Assembly (NCBI GenBank): GCA_947084925.1
Contig: CAMTUJ010000030.1
Span: 1-64,000, forward strand
Length of the DNA stretch: 64,000 nt
Reading direction: 5' to 3'
DNA from: JAGPUQ01 sp947084925
Lineage (GTDB): Bacteria > Pseudomonadota > Gammaproteobacteria > Pseudomonadales > Porticoccaceae
The first letter of the stretch is position 1. Each line of letters opens with the position of its first letter. The notes under the pieces were generated by a model. That model had not been told where the DNA came from. It worked only from the letters and a program-made list of their open reading frames with translations, and made no database searches. The translations under genes and the position numbers were made by a program. Positions 26,693 through 35,576 of the stretch are shown in pieces.

Positions 26693-27001
26693 TCAGGGCG
26701 GGGGACCCGCCACCAGCACCTCCGCCGGCAACCGGGTCGGCGCGGCGATGGCGAACACCTTGTCGTGACTGCGGGTACCGCGCACCAGCGTCACCCGCGA
26801 TTTGGGCACCCCAAACGCGGCGGCCAGAAATTCGATCGCGCGGGCATTCGCCTTGCCGTCCACCGGCGGCGCCGCCAGCCCCAGCTTGAGGCGCTCGCCA
26901 TGGCCGCCGAGGAAGGCGTCGCGGCGGGCATTGGCTTGCACCCGGCAGCGCAGAACCAGGGTGTCATCGCGCCACTGGCCGAAGGGCCCGGCAGTCATCA
27001 C
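26693..27001 (-). CDS. yggU: DUF167 (YggU) family protein
   Basis: A 102-residue small alpha/beta protein with the family signature VQANARRDAFLGGHGERLKL and the conserved GKANARAIEFLAAAFGVPKS. It starts at one of two adjacent Met codons. It follows yggT by 3 bp, a near-universal pairing. Function is unknown. Confidence 0.9.
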   Translation of the reverse strand: MMTAGPFGQWRDDTLVLRCRVQANARRDAFLGGHGERLKLGLAAPPVDGKANARAIEFLAAAFGVPKSRVTLVRGTRSHDKVFAIAAPTRLPAEVLVAGPPP

Positions 27002-27004
27002 CGG

Positions 27005-27592
27005 TCAAAATCCCGGCACCAGACCCGCGATCATGCCACTGCCCGCGGCCAGATTGCGGAGCAGCAGGCGCAGGGCGCCCAGCGCGAACAGTACCAGCAT
27101 GGGCGACAGATCCAGGCAGCCCAGCGACGGGATGACGCGGCGCGCCGGGCCGAGTACGGGCTCCAGTAACTGCATCAGCAACAGGGCGGCGGGGTGATGG
27201 GTCTGGGGCGCCACCCAGCTCAGCACGACCATCGCGAAAATGCCGTAGAAATACAGATTGACCAGCAGCGACACGAGCCCCAGCACGCCCCACCACAGCG
27301 GCAGAATGATTCCGGGCAAGCCGGCGCCCACGACCAGCAGCGTGAAAACTATGACGAGCCATTCCATCGCCAGGGCGAGCGCCAGACTGGCCAGGTTGAA
27401 ACGACCCACCGCCGGCAACAGGCGCGTCAGGCCATCCACCGGGATCCGGCTGGCCCGATACACGAACTGCGAGATCGGGTTGTAAAAACTGGCGCGCGCC
27501 AATTGCAGCAGAAACCGTAACAGAAACAACGCGGCCAGCAGTGCGCCCGCGTACTGAATGGTGTAGACCAGCAACCCGATCACGGTATTCAT
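27005..27592 (-). CDS. yggT: YggT family membrane protein
   Basis: A 195-residue inner-membrane protein with two YggT repeats, each a pair of hydrophobic helices (ALLAALFLLRFLLQLARASFYNP and the later LVSLLVNLYFYGIFAMVVLS). Each repeat ends in the conserved P...R.VP-type loop (NPISQFVYRASRIPVDGL; EPVLGPARRVIPSLG). The ATG at 27592 overlaps the proC stop by 4 nt (ATGA). A longer open frame upstream overlaps proC and is not coding. Family members have been linked to ion homeostasis, but the role is unclear. Confidence 0.93.
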   Translation of the reverse strand: MNTVIGLLVYTIQYAGALLAALFLLRFLLQLARASFYNPISQFVYRASRIPVDGLTRLLPAVGRFNLASLALALAMEWLVIVFTLLVVGAGLPGIILPLWWGVLGLVSLLVNLYFYGIFAMVVLSWVAPQTHHPAALLLMQLLEPVLGPARRVIPSLGCLDLSPMLVLFALGALRLLLRNLAAGSGMIAGLVPGF

Positions 27593-28425
27593 GACCGCGG
27601 GTGCTCCGGGAGCATGGCGGCACCCATCTCCCGTCCGCGCGCATCGGCGGCGGCGAGCGCGCGCGCGAAGAGCGCGGTCAGTCCCCCAGCATCGAGCACC
27701 GCGAGCGCCGCTGCGGTAGTGCCGCCCGGCGAGGTAACGCGCCGGCGCAGTTCCGCCACGTCCACATCGCTGTCGAGCGCCATGCGGGCGGCCCCGAGAG
27801 CGGTCTGAAGCGTCAACTGACCCGCCACCGCGGGCGTCAGACCGAGCGTGATACCTGCCGCCATCATGGCTTCCATCACGAGAAAAAAGTAGGCGGGGCC
27901 GCTGCCGGAGACCGCCGTGACCGCGTCGATTTCGCGCTCGCTCGCCACCCACACCGTGGTGCCCACGGCGCCCAGAATCTCCGCGGCGATGCGGCGTTGG
28001 TCGGCGCTGACGCCGGCGCCGGCGTAGAGTCCGGTAGCACCGGCGCCCACCAGCGCCGGAGTGTTGGGCATGCAGCGCACGATGGCGACGTCCGCGCCCA
28101 GCAGTCCGGCGAGCGCCGCGACGGGCACTCCGGCGGCGATGGAAATCACCAGCGCGCCGCGCCCGAGCGCGGGGGCGAGCTCTGCAACGACGGATGCCAT
28201 CACCTGGGGTTTGACCGCCAGCACCACGACCTCGGCCGCCGCGACCGCGGTGCGGTTGCCATCCGTGGTGGCGACCCCGAATTGCGTCGCCAGGCGCGTG
28301 CGCGCCTCGGCGACGGGATCGCAGACGGTGATGCAGGCCGCCGGATAGCCCTGCGCGATCAAGCCACCGACCAGGCTGGCGGCCATGTTGCCGCCGCCGA
28401 TAAACACCAGTTTGCTGTGCTGCAC
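27589..28425 (-). CDS. proC: Pyrroline-5-carboxylate reductase
   Basis: Last step of proline synthesis, reducing P5C with NAD(P)H. The Rossmann motif LVFIGGGNMAASLVGGL is at residues ~5-21. VVLAVKPQVMASVV and the C-terminal SGSGPAYFFLVMEAM and TSPGGTTAAALAVLDAGGL are family hallmarks. The GTG at 28425 gives 278 residues and puts the Rossmann strand at the N-terminus; upstream in-frame codons run into yggS. It sits 11 bp after yggS and overlaps yggT. Confidence 0.95.
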   Translation of the reverse strand: MQHSKLVFIGGGNMAASLVGGLIAQGYPAACITVCDPVAEARTRLATQFGVATTDGNRTAVAAAEVVVLAVKPQVMASVVAELAPALGRGALVISIAAGVPVAALAGLLGADVAIVRCMPNTPALVGAGATGLYAGAGVSADQRRIAAEILGAVGTTVWVASEREIDAVTAVSGSGPAYFFLVMEAMMAAGITLGLTPAVAGQLTLQTALGAARMALDSDVDVAELRRRVTSPGGTTAAALAVLDAGGLTALFARALAAADARGREMGAAMLPEHPRS

Positions 28426-28436
28426 GCAACCAATCT

Positions 28437-29204
28437 CTAGGAGTGGGGTTGAGGGTCCGGGCGCGGGCCGAAAATGGCGCGGCCGACGCGGACAATGGTG
28501 GCGCCTTCGGCGATGGCGGCGTCGAGGTCCGCCGACATGCCCATGGACAGTGTATCCAAACCCGCGAACCGGGGCGACGTGGCGCGCAGCCGCGCCAGCA
28601 GGGATGCCAGCTCCCGGAACGGCTGACGCTGCGCCATCCCCGCGCGCGGTCGCGGAAGGCCGTCCCGCTGGGTGAATTTCTCGACGTACTGCGCCATCCC
28701 CGCGCGCGGTCGCGGAATGACCATCAGACCCCGCAGCCGGAGATTGGGCAGCGCCACCACGCCCCGCGCCAGGACTTCGAGCTGATCCGGGTCGATACCG
28801 GCCTTGGTCGCTTCGCGGTCGATATTCACTTGCAGACAAACGTCCAGCGGCGCCATTCCGCGCGGGCGCTGGCGCGCGAGACGCTCGGCGATGGACAACC
28901 GGTCCAGGCTGTGGAGCCAGTCGAAATGCTCCGCAATGGCGCGGGTCTTGTTGGACTGTACCGCACCGATGAAATGCCAGCGCAGGTGCTCATGGTCGAG
29001 CGCAGCCATTTTTTGCAGCGCTTCCTGGACCTGGTTTTCACCAAAGTCGCGAACACCGGCGGCAACGGCGGCGGCGATGGCTTCCACCGGCTGGCCCTTG
29101 CTCACCGCGAGCAACATGACGGTGTTGGCATTTCGGCCCGCGGCCTGCGCCGCCCGCTGGATTTCCGCGCGCACTGCGCTTATGTTTTTCGCCAGATTGA
29201 ACAT
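28437..29204 (-). CDS. yggS: PLP homeostasis protein YggS, with a 20-residue in-frame repeat
   Basis: Alanine-racemase-like PLP-binding protein of the YggS/PROSC family. The PLP lysine is Lys36 in LLAVSKGQ, with GENQVQEALQKM, WHFIGAVQSNK and the C-terminal LSMGMSADLDAAIAEGATIVR typical. It has 255 residues from the ATG at 29204, against about 234 in E. coli. The excess is a surface insertion after LRGLMVIP in which PRPRAGMAQ occurs twice (residues 164-172 and 184-192). The insertion matches an exact DNA repeat. It lies divergent from pilT by 74 bp, the standard gene order. Confidence 0.94.
   Translation of the reverse strand: MFNLAKNISAVRAEIQRAAQAAGRNANTVMLLAVSKGQPVEAIAAAVAAGVRDFGENQVQEALQKMAALDHEHLRWHFIGAVQSNKTRAIAEHFDWLHSLDRLSIAERLARQRPRGMAPLDVCLQVNIDREATKAGIDPDQLEVLARGVVALPNLRLRGLMVIPRPRAGMAQYVEKFTQRDGLPRPRAGMAQRQPFRELASLLARLRATSPRFAGLDTLSMGMSADLDAAIAEGATIVRVGRAIFGPRPDPQPHS
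28629..28717. repeat. Pair of exact 29-bp direct repeats inside yggS
   Basis: 28629-28657 and 28689-28717 are identical over 29 bp with a 60-bp period, so reading frame is kept. Each contains the perfect 10-bp palindrome CCGCGCGCGG. The look is that of a REP-like or tandemly duplicated element inside a coding region. Confidence 0.85.
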
Positions 29205-29278
29205 ATACTTGAGACGGCCAGCCGGGCAGCCACGCTCGCGGCGGGGCAGCGATCTACCAGGAATCAACAGGACTGAAC

Positions 29279-30316
29279 ATGGACATTACCGAACTGCTCG
29301 CATTCAGCGTCAAGCAGGGGGCCTCGGATCTGCACTTGTCCGCCGGACTACCGCCCATGATCCGCATTGACGGCGACGTGCGCCGCATCAACCTGCCCCC
29401 CATGGAACACAAGCAGGTACACGCGCTGATCTATGAAATTATGAACGACAAACAGCGGCGCGACTATGAAGAGTTCCTGGAAACGGATTTCTCCTTCGAG
29501 GTCCCCGGCGTGGCGCGCTTCCGGGTCAACGCGTTCAATCAGAACCGCGGTGCCGGCGGTGTGTTCCGCACCATCCCGTCGCGGGTGCTCACGCTCGACG
29601 ATCTGGGCTTCGGGCAGATTTTCCGCGACATCTCCATGTTCCCGCGGGGGCTGGTCCTGGTGACCGGACCCACGGGCTCCGGCAAGAGCACCACGCTGGC
29701 GGCCATGGTCGACTTCGTCAACGAAAACCGCTACCAGCATATCCTCACCATCGAAGACCCGATCGAATTCGTCCACGAAAGCAAAAAGTGTCTGGTCAAC
29801 CAGCGCGAAGTCCACAAGGACACCCATGGCTTCAGCGAGGCACTGCGCTCGGCACTGCGCGAGGACCCCGACATCATCCTGGTGGGTGAAATGCGCGATC
29901 TGGAAACCATTCGCCTCGCACTGACGGCGGCCGAAACCGGACACCTTGTGTTTGCCACGCTGCACACCACCTCGGCGGCCAAAACCATCGACCGCATTGT
30001 CGACGTATTTCCCGGTGGGGAAAAATCCATGGTGCGCTCGATGCTTTCCGAATCGTTGCAGGCCGTTATCTCGCAGTCCCTGATGAAGAAAATCGGTGGC
30101 GGCCGTGTTGCCGCCACCGAAATCATGATCGGCACCCCCGCGATTCGCAACCTGATTCGCGAAGACAAGGTCGCCCAGATGTATTCGTCGATCCAGACCG
30201 GCGCCAGCCATGGCATGCAGACCATGGATCAGTGCCTGCGTCGTCTCGTGCAACAGAGAGTCGTAACCAAAGAGTCCGCACGCGAAAAAGCAAAAATCCC
30301 CGAGGATTTCACTTGA
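29279..30316 (+). CDS. pilT: Type IV pilus retraction ATPase PilT
   Basis: Hexameric motor that depolymerises pilin and powers twitching. The 345-residue product has the N-terminal PAS-like domain with the family start MDITELLAFSVKQGASDLHL. Walker A is GPTGSGKSTTLA near residue 131, the Asp box is EDPIEFVHE and Walker B is DPDIILVGEMRD. The PilT-specific AIRNLIREDKVAQMYSSIQT lies near the end. pilU follows 48 bp downstream. The short gap to yggS should hold its promoter, but no clear boxes were seen. Confidence 0.97.
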   Translation: MDITELLAFSVKQGASDLHLSAGLPPMIRIDGDVRRINLPPMEHKQVHALIYEIMNDKQRRDYEEFLETDFSFEVPGVARFRVNAFNQNRGAGGVFRTIPSRVLTLDDLGFGQIFRDISMFPRGLVLVTGPTGSGKSTTLAAMVDFVNENRYQHILTIEDPIEFVHESKKCLVNQREVHKDTHGFSEALRSALREDPDIILVGEMRDLETIRLALTAAETGHLVFATLHTTSAAKTIDRIVDVFPGGEKSMVRSMLSESLQAVISQSLMKKIGGGRVAATEIMIGTPAIRNLIREDKVAQMYSSIQTGASHGMQTMDQCLRRLVQQRVVTKESAREKAKIPEDFT

Positions 30317-30364
30317 TTCACAGCGCTACTCACCAGTGGCGCGAGCGACGCAGAGGGTTGGACA

Positions 30365-31522
30365 ATGGAATTCGATAGCCTGCTGAAGCTGATGCTGGAA
30401 AAAAGAGCATCGGATCTGTTTATTACCCGCGGCGTGCCGCCGAGCCTGAAAATCAACGGCAAGATAATCCCGGTGGGAAAAGTCGCCCTGTCCGGACGCC
30501 AGGCCAGCGAACTGGTGGAATCCGTGATGGACGACAAGCAGCGCACGGAGTTTCACGCCCACCACGAACTCAACTTCGCGATCACCTCCGAGCACGTCGA
30601 GCACGCCCGCTTTCGGGTGAGTGCGTTCTATCAGCGCAACGATGTCGGCATGGTGTTGCGCCTGATTGAAACCCGGATTCCGACCGTCGAGGAGTTGCTG
30701 CTGCCACCAATCCTCGACGAGCTGGTAATGACCAAGCGCGGCATCATCTTTCTGGTCGGCGCCACCGGCACCGGGAAGTCCACCACGCTGGCAGCGATGG
30801 TGGGCCACCGCAACCGCAACAGTCGCGGGCATATTATCTCGATCGAGGATCCCATCGAGTTCATCCACCAGCACGCGGGCTGCATCATTACCCAGCGCGA
30901 GGTGGGTATCGACACCGAATCCTACGAAGTGGCTCTGAAAAACACCTTGCGGCAGGCGCCGGATGTGATTCTGATCGGCGAGATCCGCACCCGGGAAACC
31001 ATGGAGCTCGCCATCACCTTCGCGGAAACCGGGCACCTGGTGCTGACCACCCTGCACGCCAACAACGCCAACCAGGCGCTCGACCGCATCCAGCACTTTT
31101 TCCCGGCCGAACGCCACCCGCAATTGTGGATGGATTTGTCGCTCAATCTGCGCGCGATGATCGCACAGCAGTTGGTCCCAACCGCCGACGGCAAGGGCCG
31201 GCGCGCCGCCGTCGAAATCCTCATCAACACGCCACTGGTGTCCGACCTGATTCGCAAGGGGGAAGTACACAAACTGAAAGAACTCATGGTTCGCTCCAAC
31301 GAACTGGGCATGCAGACCTTCGACCAGGCACTGTTCCAGCTCTATAACGACGGTGTCATCAATTACGAAGATGCGCTCGCGGCAGCGGATTCGAAGAATG
31401 ACCTGCGCCTGATGATCAAACTACTGTCGGAGACCGACCCGAGCTATCTCGCGAACGCGGCGGACGACCTCATACTCAAGGCAGACGAAAGCGAGGAGCG
31501 CTCTCGTCTGTTCCAACGCTGA
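30365..31522 (+). CDS. pilU: PilT-like accessory ATPase PilU
   Basis: PilT-dependent retraction ATPase. The 385-residue chain shares the PilT fold: LLKLMLEKRASDLFITRG start, Walker A GATGTGKSTTLA near residue 135, IEDPIEFIHQHAG, Walker B APDVILIGEIRT. It has the longer C-terminal tail of PilU in place of the AIRNL motif. It probably forms an operon with pilT and works with the Pil-Chp system encoded 3 kb downstream. Confidence 0.95.
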   Translation: MEFDSLLKLMLEKRASDLFITRGVPPSLKINGKIIPVGKVALSGRQASELVESVMDDKQRTEFHAHHELNFAITSEHVEHARFRVSAFYQRNDVGMVLRLIETRIPTVEELLLPPILDELVMTKRGIIFLVGATGTGKSTTLAAMVGHRNRNSRGHIISIEDPIEFIHQHAGCIITQREVGIDTESYEVALKNTLRQAPDVILIGEIRTRETMELAITFAETGHLVLTTLHANNANQALDRIQHFFPAERHPQLWMDLSLNLRAMIAQQLVPTADGKGRRAAVEILINTPLVSDLIRKGEVHKLKELMVRSNELGMQTFDQALFQLYNDGVINYEDALAAADSKNDLRLMIKLLSETDPSYLANAADDLILKADESEERSRLFQR

Positions 31523-31634
31523 CTCCTTGTTGCAAAACGGCGCGCAGCGACCAAGACCTGTCAAGCACATAAGCCAGGGAGCGAGCACCGCGCGACGAAG
31601 CAGATGGCGACCACACGGCGGTCATGTGGCGTTG

Positions 31635-32075
31635 TCAAAGATCACGGCCTGCGGCGGGCTCGTTTAACCAGGTGCGCAGAATCAGCGCCGCGGCCAAACC
31701 ATCCACCGGGTGGCGACGATAATCGCGGCCGCCGACACTGTCGAGTTTCGCCTCGACCGTCGACAGGCGTTCATCGACCAGGGTAACCGGCTTGCCCGTC
31801 CGTGCGTGCAGGCGGCCGGCGAAGCGGCGCGCACGGGTGCAAAATTCACTCTCCGTGCCATCCATGTTGAGCGGCAACCCGACCAGCAGCCGCTGCGGCT
31901 GCCATTCGGCGACCAGCCGCATCACCTGTTCCCACTGGGGTTGACCGTCGCGCGCGCGCAGCACTGCGACCGGTTGCGCGGTGCCGGAGAAAGTCTGTCC
32001 ATAGGCAACGCCGATCTGGCGGGTGCCAAAATCGAAGCACAGCAGGGTGACGTGCGCTTCAGGCGTGACCGACAC
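31635..32075 (-). CDS. ruvX: Putative pre-16S rRNA nuclease / Holliday-junction-resolvase-like YqgF
   Basis: RNase H-fold nuclease of 146 residues. CFDFGTRQIGVAYG near residue 13 carries the first catalytic Asp, RLLVGLPLNMDGTES the second block, and VDERLSTVEAK with the conserved Glu follows. Its start overlaps the yqgE 3' end by 17 bp, the usual yqgE-ruvX pair. The 112-bp convergent gap to pilU shows no convincing terminator. Confidence 0.94.
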   Translation of the reverse strand: MSVTPEAHVTLLCFDFGTRQIGVAYGQTFSGTAQPVAVLRARDGQPQWEQVMRLVAEWQPQRLLVGLPLNMDGTESEFCTRARRFAGRLHARTGKPVTLVDERLSTVEAKLDSVGGRDYRRHPVDGLAAALILRTWLNEPAAGRDL

Positions 32076-32643
32076 TGGCGCTCAATTTGGCGAGATCGAC
32101 ACCGATGCGGGCAGCCACCGTCCGGGTCCGGTGTTCGGGTGGTTCATCGAACAGCAGGGCCGGCTCACCGGGCACGGTGAGCCAGGCGTTGGCGCGCAGT
32201 TCCTGCTCCAGTTGGCCCGCGCCCCAGCCGGCGTAGCCCAGTGCAACCAGACTTTGCTCGGGCGCCTCGGTACCGGTCGCCAGAGCCTCGATGATGTCGC
32301 GCGACGCGGTCAGCGCGACGCCGTCGGCGATATCCAGGGTGGATTGCCATTTGCGCTGCGTTTGGGGGTGCAGGACAAACCCCCACTCGCTGCGCACCGG
32401 CCCGCCGGCCAGCAGCAGGCGGTCGGCCAACGCGCCGTTGCAAGGCAAATGCAGTTGCAGGAAGAGCTCCCGCAGCGTCACGTCCAGGGAATGATCGACA
32501 CGCAAACCCATGGCGCCGTCGGGCGTGTGTTTGCAGATATAGACCAGGGAACGGGCAAATGCCGGGTCCAGCAACCCGGGCATGGCGATCAAAAAATGGT
32601 GGTCCAGGCAGACAAACTGTCCGCTGGTCGCAGGTTTTTCCAT
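32059..32643 (-). CDS. yqgE: YqgE/AlgH family protein
   Basis: A 194-residue protein of the UPF0301 family, with the canonical start GQFVCLDHHFLIAMPGLLDP, then SLVYICKHTPDGAMGL, the LLAGGPVRSEWGFVLH strand and ALGYAGWGAGQLEQEL. The ATG at 32643 (MEKPATSG) was chosen because upstream codons lie in the TonB-like gene. AlgH was first noted as an alginate regulator, but the biochemical role of the family is unknown. Confidence 0.93.
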   Translation of the reverse strand: MEKPATSGQFVCLDHHFLIAMPGLLDPAFARSLVYICKHTPDGAMGLRVDHSLDVTLRELFLQLHLPCNGALADRLLLAGGPVRSEWGFVLHPQTQRKWQSTLDIADGVALTASRDIIEALATGTEAPEQSLVALGYAGWGAGQLEQELRANAWLTVPGEPALLFDEPPEHRTRTVAARIGVDLAKLSASVGHA

Positions 32644-32708
32644 GCCTGGCAGTATTGGGTCGAGGTCCACACAAAACAAGCTCCGCCCGGCGACACGGCG
32701 ACCGGCTG

Positions 32709-33602
32709 TCAGTCCACGCCGCTGGTCCGCATGCGGTTGCCGGGCATGAACTGCCAGGTGCGAATGATTTCCATCCGGTCCCATTGGCGGAGTTCGGCCG
32801 GAAAGGGTTTGAACGGCGCCGCCATGCGGATGGTGCGGATGGCCGCGAGATCGAGAATGCGCTGGCCGGAGCTCACCAGGATATCGACCTTCTCGACCGT
32901 ACCGTCAGGGCGCAGACGCACCGCGAGCCGCAAGTCGCCGAAGATGCGATCCCGGCGCGCCTCCTCGGGATAGTGTTCGTTGCCGACGGCCTCCACGACC
33001 GTTTCCCATTCGTCGAGGTAAGCCGCCGCCTGGTCGGCGCGGGTGCTGACGGCGGTGACGCGCAATACATTGGGCAGGTGGCTATAGGCGTTGCGCAGTT
33101 TGCCCAGCTTGGCGCGCAGGCTGGCGATTTCCTCGCTGACCTGGGCCGGCGGTTGCGGCTCGACGGCATCGGTCACGGCGGTATCCGAGGGAATGGGCGC
33201 CGCGGCGGGGCTCGGCGCCAGGGTGGTTATCGGAGCAGGCCCATCGCCACCTTCCGGTGCCGGCGGGACGGGCGATTCCACCACCGGCTGCGCCTCCTGC
33301 ACCCGAGTTTCAGTGAAATCTGCCGACTGCACCTGACTCAACTCACTGGGGTCCGGTTGATCCCCGCCGCCCAACTGGTTGCTTTGCGCCAGGAAATCGG
33401 CCTTTTCCGGAGGTCGCTCCGCGGCGGTTACTGCCAGAGTGACCTCCAGCGACGGGGCCGCCTGCTTGGGTTTATCGACGGCAAAACCGACACCGAACAG
33501 GACAATCACATGAAGCGCGAGCGCCAGCAGCAGCGCAAAGCCCAAGCGGTCCTGGTCGTGATTGTTGAACGTCTGCGGAAATCGGGGGACGCTCGAACTC
33601 AA
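32709..33602 (-). CDS. TonB-family energy transducer (TonB3-like)
   Basis: A 297-residue protein with one N-terminal membrane helix (LGFALLLALALHVIVLFGVG), a long Pro/Ala/Glu-rich periplasmic linker and a C-terminal TonB domain. That domain contains YPEEARRDRIFGDLRLAVRL and VDILVSSGQRILDLAAIRTI. It overlaps gshB by 4 nt. The position between gshB and yqgE matches P. aeruginosa tonB3 (PA0406), which is required for twitching and pilus assembly. That role is plausible here given the adjacent pil/chp genes. It might instead or also energise the TonB-dependent receptor at 56524-58677. Confidence 0.88.
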   Translation of the reverse strand: MSSSVPRFPQTFNNHDQDRLGFALLLALALHVIVLFGVGFAVDKPKQAAPSLEVTLAVTAAERPPEKADFLAQSNQLGGGDQPDPSELSQVQSADFTETRVQEAQPVVESPVPPAPEGGDGPAPITTLAPSPAAAPIPSDTAVTDAVEPQPPAQVSEEIASLRAKLGKLRNAYSHLPNVLRVTAVSTRADQAAAYLDEWETVVEAVGNEHYPEEARRDRIFGDLRLAVRLRPDGTVEKVDILVSSGQRILDLAAIRTIRMAAPFKPFPAELRQWDRMEIIRTWQFMPGNRMRTSGVD

Positions 33603-34546
33603 GGCAGTCGCCGCTCGATTGCGGCCAGCAGACGGCCGCCGATATCGGTATCCTTTGCGTAGTCGATTTCACGCGCGCAGGTCGGGCTGGTGACGTTGAT
33701 CTCGGTCAGATAATCGCCGATGACATCGAGTCCCACGAACAACAGCCCCAGCTCGCGCAGCGTCGGCGCGACCTGTGCGACGATCCAGCGGTCCCGTTCC
33801 GACAGCGGCTGCACGATTCCGCTGCCGCCCGCCGCCAGGTTGCCGCGCACCTCCCCCACCGCCGGCACCCGCGCCAGACAGTAGGGCACGGCCTCGCCGT
33901 CCACCACCAGGATGCGCTTGTCGCCCTCCGTAATTTCCGGGATGTAGCGTTGCGCCATGATGGTGGTACGACCATGCTGGGTCAGGGTTTCGATGATGAC
34001 GCTGAGATTGGGCTCGTCGGTGCGCGCCCGGAAAATCCCGATCCCTCCCATGCCATCCAGGGGTTTGTAAATCACGTCGCCGTGGCGGCCATGGAAGGCA
34101 CGCAGCCGCGCCGGATCCCGACTCACCAGCAGCGGCGGGGTACATTGCGGAAACCGGGTGGCGAAAATCTTTTCGTTGCAGTCACGCAGACTACCCGGAC
34201 GGTTGACCACCAGCACCCCGAGCCGCTCCACCGCCTCCAGCAGGTAGGTGCTGTAGACGTATTCGCTGTCGACGGGTGGGTCCTTGCGCATCAGCACACA
34301 GTCGAGCGCATCGAGCGGCCGCTCTTCGGGCTCTCCCAAATCGAACCAGTTGGTAAGTGAATCGCGCACCCACAGCGGCCTCTGCCGGGCAACAGGCACA
34401 CAGTCTTCCAGCGCCAGATCCGCCTGCTCCATGTACCATAGCGACCAGCCGCGCGCCTGCGCGGCCAGCAGCAGGGCCAGCGTCGTATCTTTTTTCGGGT
34501 TGATGGACGTGATCGGGTCCATGATCACCCCAAGGTTGCGGGACAT
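33599..34546 (-). CDS. gshB: Glutathione synthetase
   Basis: ATP-grasp ligase joining gamma-glutamylcysteine and glycine. The 315-residue product begins LGVIMDPITSINPKKDTTLA and has LMRKDPPVDSEYVYSTYLLE, the ATP-grasp loop KPLDGMGGIGIF, RYIPEITEGDKRILVVDGE and the C-terminal INVTSPTCAREID. The ATG at 34546 (MSRNLG) fits the family; an ATG 17 codons earlier is possible. It is divergent from pilG by 173 bp. Confidence 0.96.
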   Translation of the reverse strand: MSRNLGVIMDPITSINPKKDTTLALLLAAQARGWSLWYMEQADLALEDCVPVARQRPLWVRDSLTNWFDLGEPEERPLDALDCVLMRKDPPVDSEYVYSTYLLEAVERLGVLVVNRPGSLRDCNEKIFATRFPQCTPPLLVSRDPARLRAFHGRHGDVIYKPLDGMGGIGIFRARTDEPNLSVIIETLTQHGRTTIMAQRYIPEITEGDKRILVVDGEAVPYCLARVPAVGEVRGNLAAGGSGIVQPLSERDRWIVAQVAPTLRELGLLFVGLDVIGDYLTEINVTSPTCAREIDYAKDTDIGGRLLAAIERRLP

Positions 34547-34719
34547 CGCGGTCAACTCCTGGCAAGGCGGGCACAACGTCGCGAAAGCGCGGTTCATTTG
34601 GCGATCAAGGCCGCCAAATATGGATAATAACCCGATGTTGTGTTACATAAGAAACTCGTTATGGCGCGTGGTTTGTGGTCCCAGTCCGGGCGCCGCACCG
34701 CGTTGCGCGCGGGGGACCT

Positions 34720-35151
34720 GTGAGCTCGAACACCTTGAAAATCATGGTAATCGATGACAGCAACACTATCCGTAAAACGGCGGAAACGTTGCTGGTACGC
34801 GCCGGCTGCGAAGTGATTACCGCCGTGGACGGGTTCGATTCGCTGGCCAAAATTGCCGAGACGCCGCCGGACCTCATCTTTGTCGACATCATGATGCCAC
34901 GCCTCGACGGTTACCAGACCTGCGCCCTGATCAAGAACAACCGCCGCTTTCGCCACATCCCGGTGGTAATGCTGTCGAGCAAGGACGGTCTGTTCGACAA
35001 GGCGCGCGGCCGTATCGTGGGCGCGGATGCTTATCTGACCAAGCCGTTCAGCCGGCAAGAGTTGATGGACGTGGTTGATCGCATGGCGGGCGGCAACAAG
35101 GCGGACACCTCCACACCAGCCACTGCACCAGCCACTGCGGAATCCTCCTGA
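34720..35151 (+). CDS. pilG: Pil-Chp response regulator PilG
   Basis: Single-domain CheY-like regulator that promotes pilus extension. The 143-residue product has the acidic pocket IMVIDDSNTIRKTAE, phospho-acceptor Asp56 in LIFVDIMMPRLDG and the KPFS lysine loop. A Thr/Ala-rich tail follows. The GTG at 34720 follows a purine-rich GGGGGAC site and fits the PilG N-terminus; in-frame codons upstream give no family similarity. First gene of the chemosensory operon. TTGTGT...TATGGC (16-bp spacing, about 34638-34665) upstream could be its promoter, weakly supported. Confidence 0.95.
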   Translation: MSSNTLKIMVIDDSNTIRKTAETLLVRAGCEVITAVDGFDSLAKIAETPPDLIFVDIMMPRLDGYQTCALIKNNRRFRHIPVVMLSSKDGLFDKARGRIVGADAYLTKPFSRQELMDVVDRMAGGNKADTSTPATAPATAESS

Positions 35152-35194
35152 CTCCGCGGCCCGAAAAACCTAGTCAGCGCCGGAAGAGCTACCG

Positions 35195-35569
35195 ATGTCA
35201 AAACTGATATCAAAGGTATTGATCATCGATGACTCGCCGGTGGACACCCTGGATCTGACTGGCATTCTGAGCCGCAATGGTTATACCGTGATCTCGGCCA
35301 ATGGCGCCGAAATGGGCGTACAGGTGGCGCGCGAAGAGCTGCCGGACCTCGTCCTGATGGATATTGTCATGCCGGGCCTGAACGGTTTTCAGGCCACGCG
35401 CCTGCTGACGCAGAGCGCGGAAACGCGACACATTCCCATCATCATGGTTTCCAACAAGGACCAGCAGGCGGATCGCGTCTGGGGCGCGCGGCAGGGCGCG
35501 CGGGGCTACGTGACCAAGCCGGTTCGCGAGCGCGAGTTGATCGCCATGATCGAGGGTCTGATTCCGTGA
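35195..35569 (+). CDS. pilH: Pil-Chp response regulator PilH
   Basis: Second CheY-like regulator of the Pil-Chp system, thought to act as phosphate sink or retraction signal. In 124 residues it shows VLIIDDSPVDTLDL, phospho-acceptor Asp56 in LVLMDIVMPGLNG, and VTKPVRERELI. It lies 43 bp after pilG and 7 bp before pilI. Confidence 0.95.
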   Translation: MSKLISKVLIIDDSPVDTLDLTGILSRNGYTVISANGAEMGVQVAREELPDLVLMDIVMPGLNGFQATRLLTQSAETRHIPIIMVSNKDQQADRVWGARQGARGYVTKPVRERELIAMIEGLIP

Positions 35570-35576
35570 TGGCCGC

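Noticed and set aside
27593..28495. A longer N-terminus for YggT
   Set aside because: It overlaps proC in another frame and reads as Arg-rich shadow sequence; the ATG at 27592 gives the family start MNTVIGLLVYTI.
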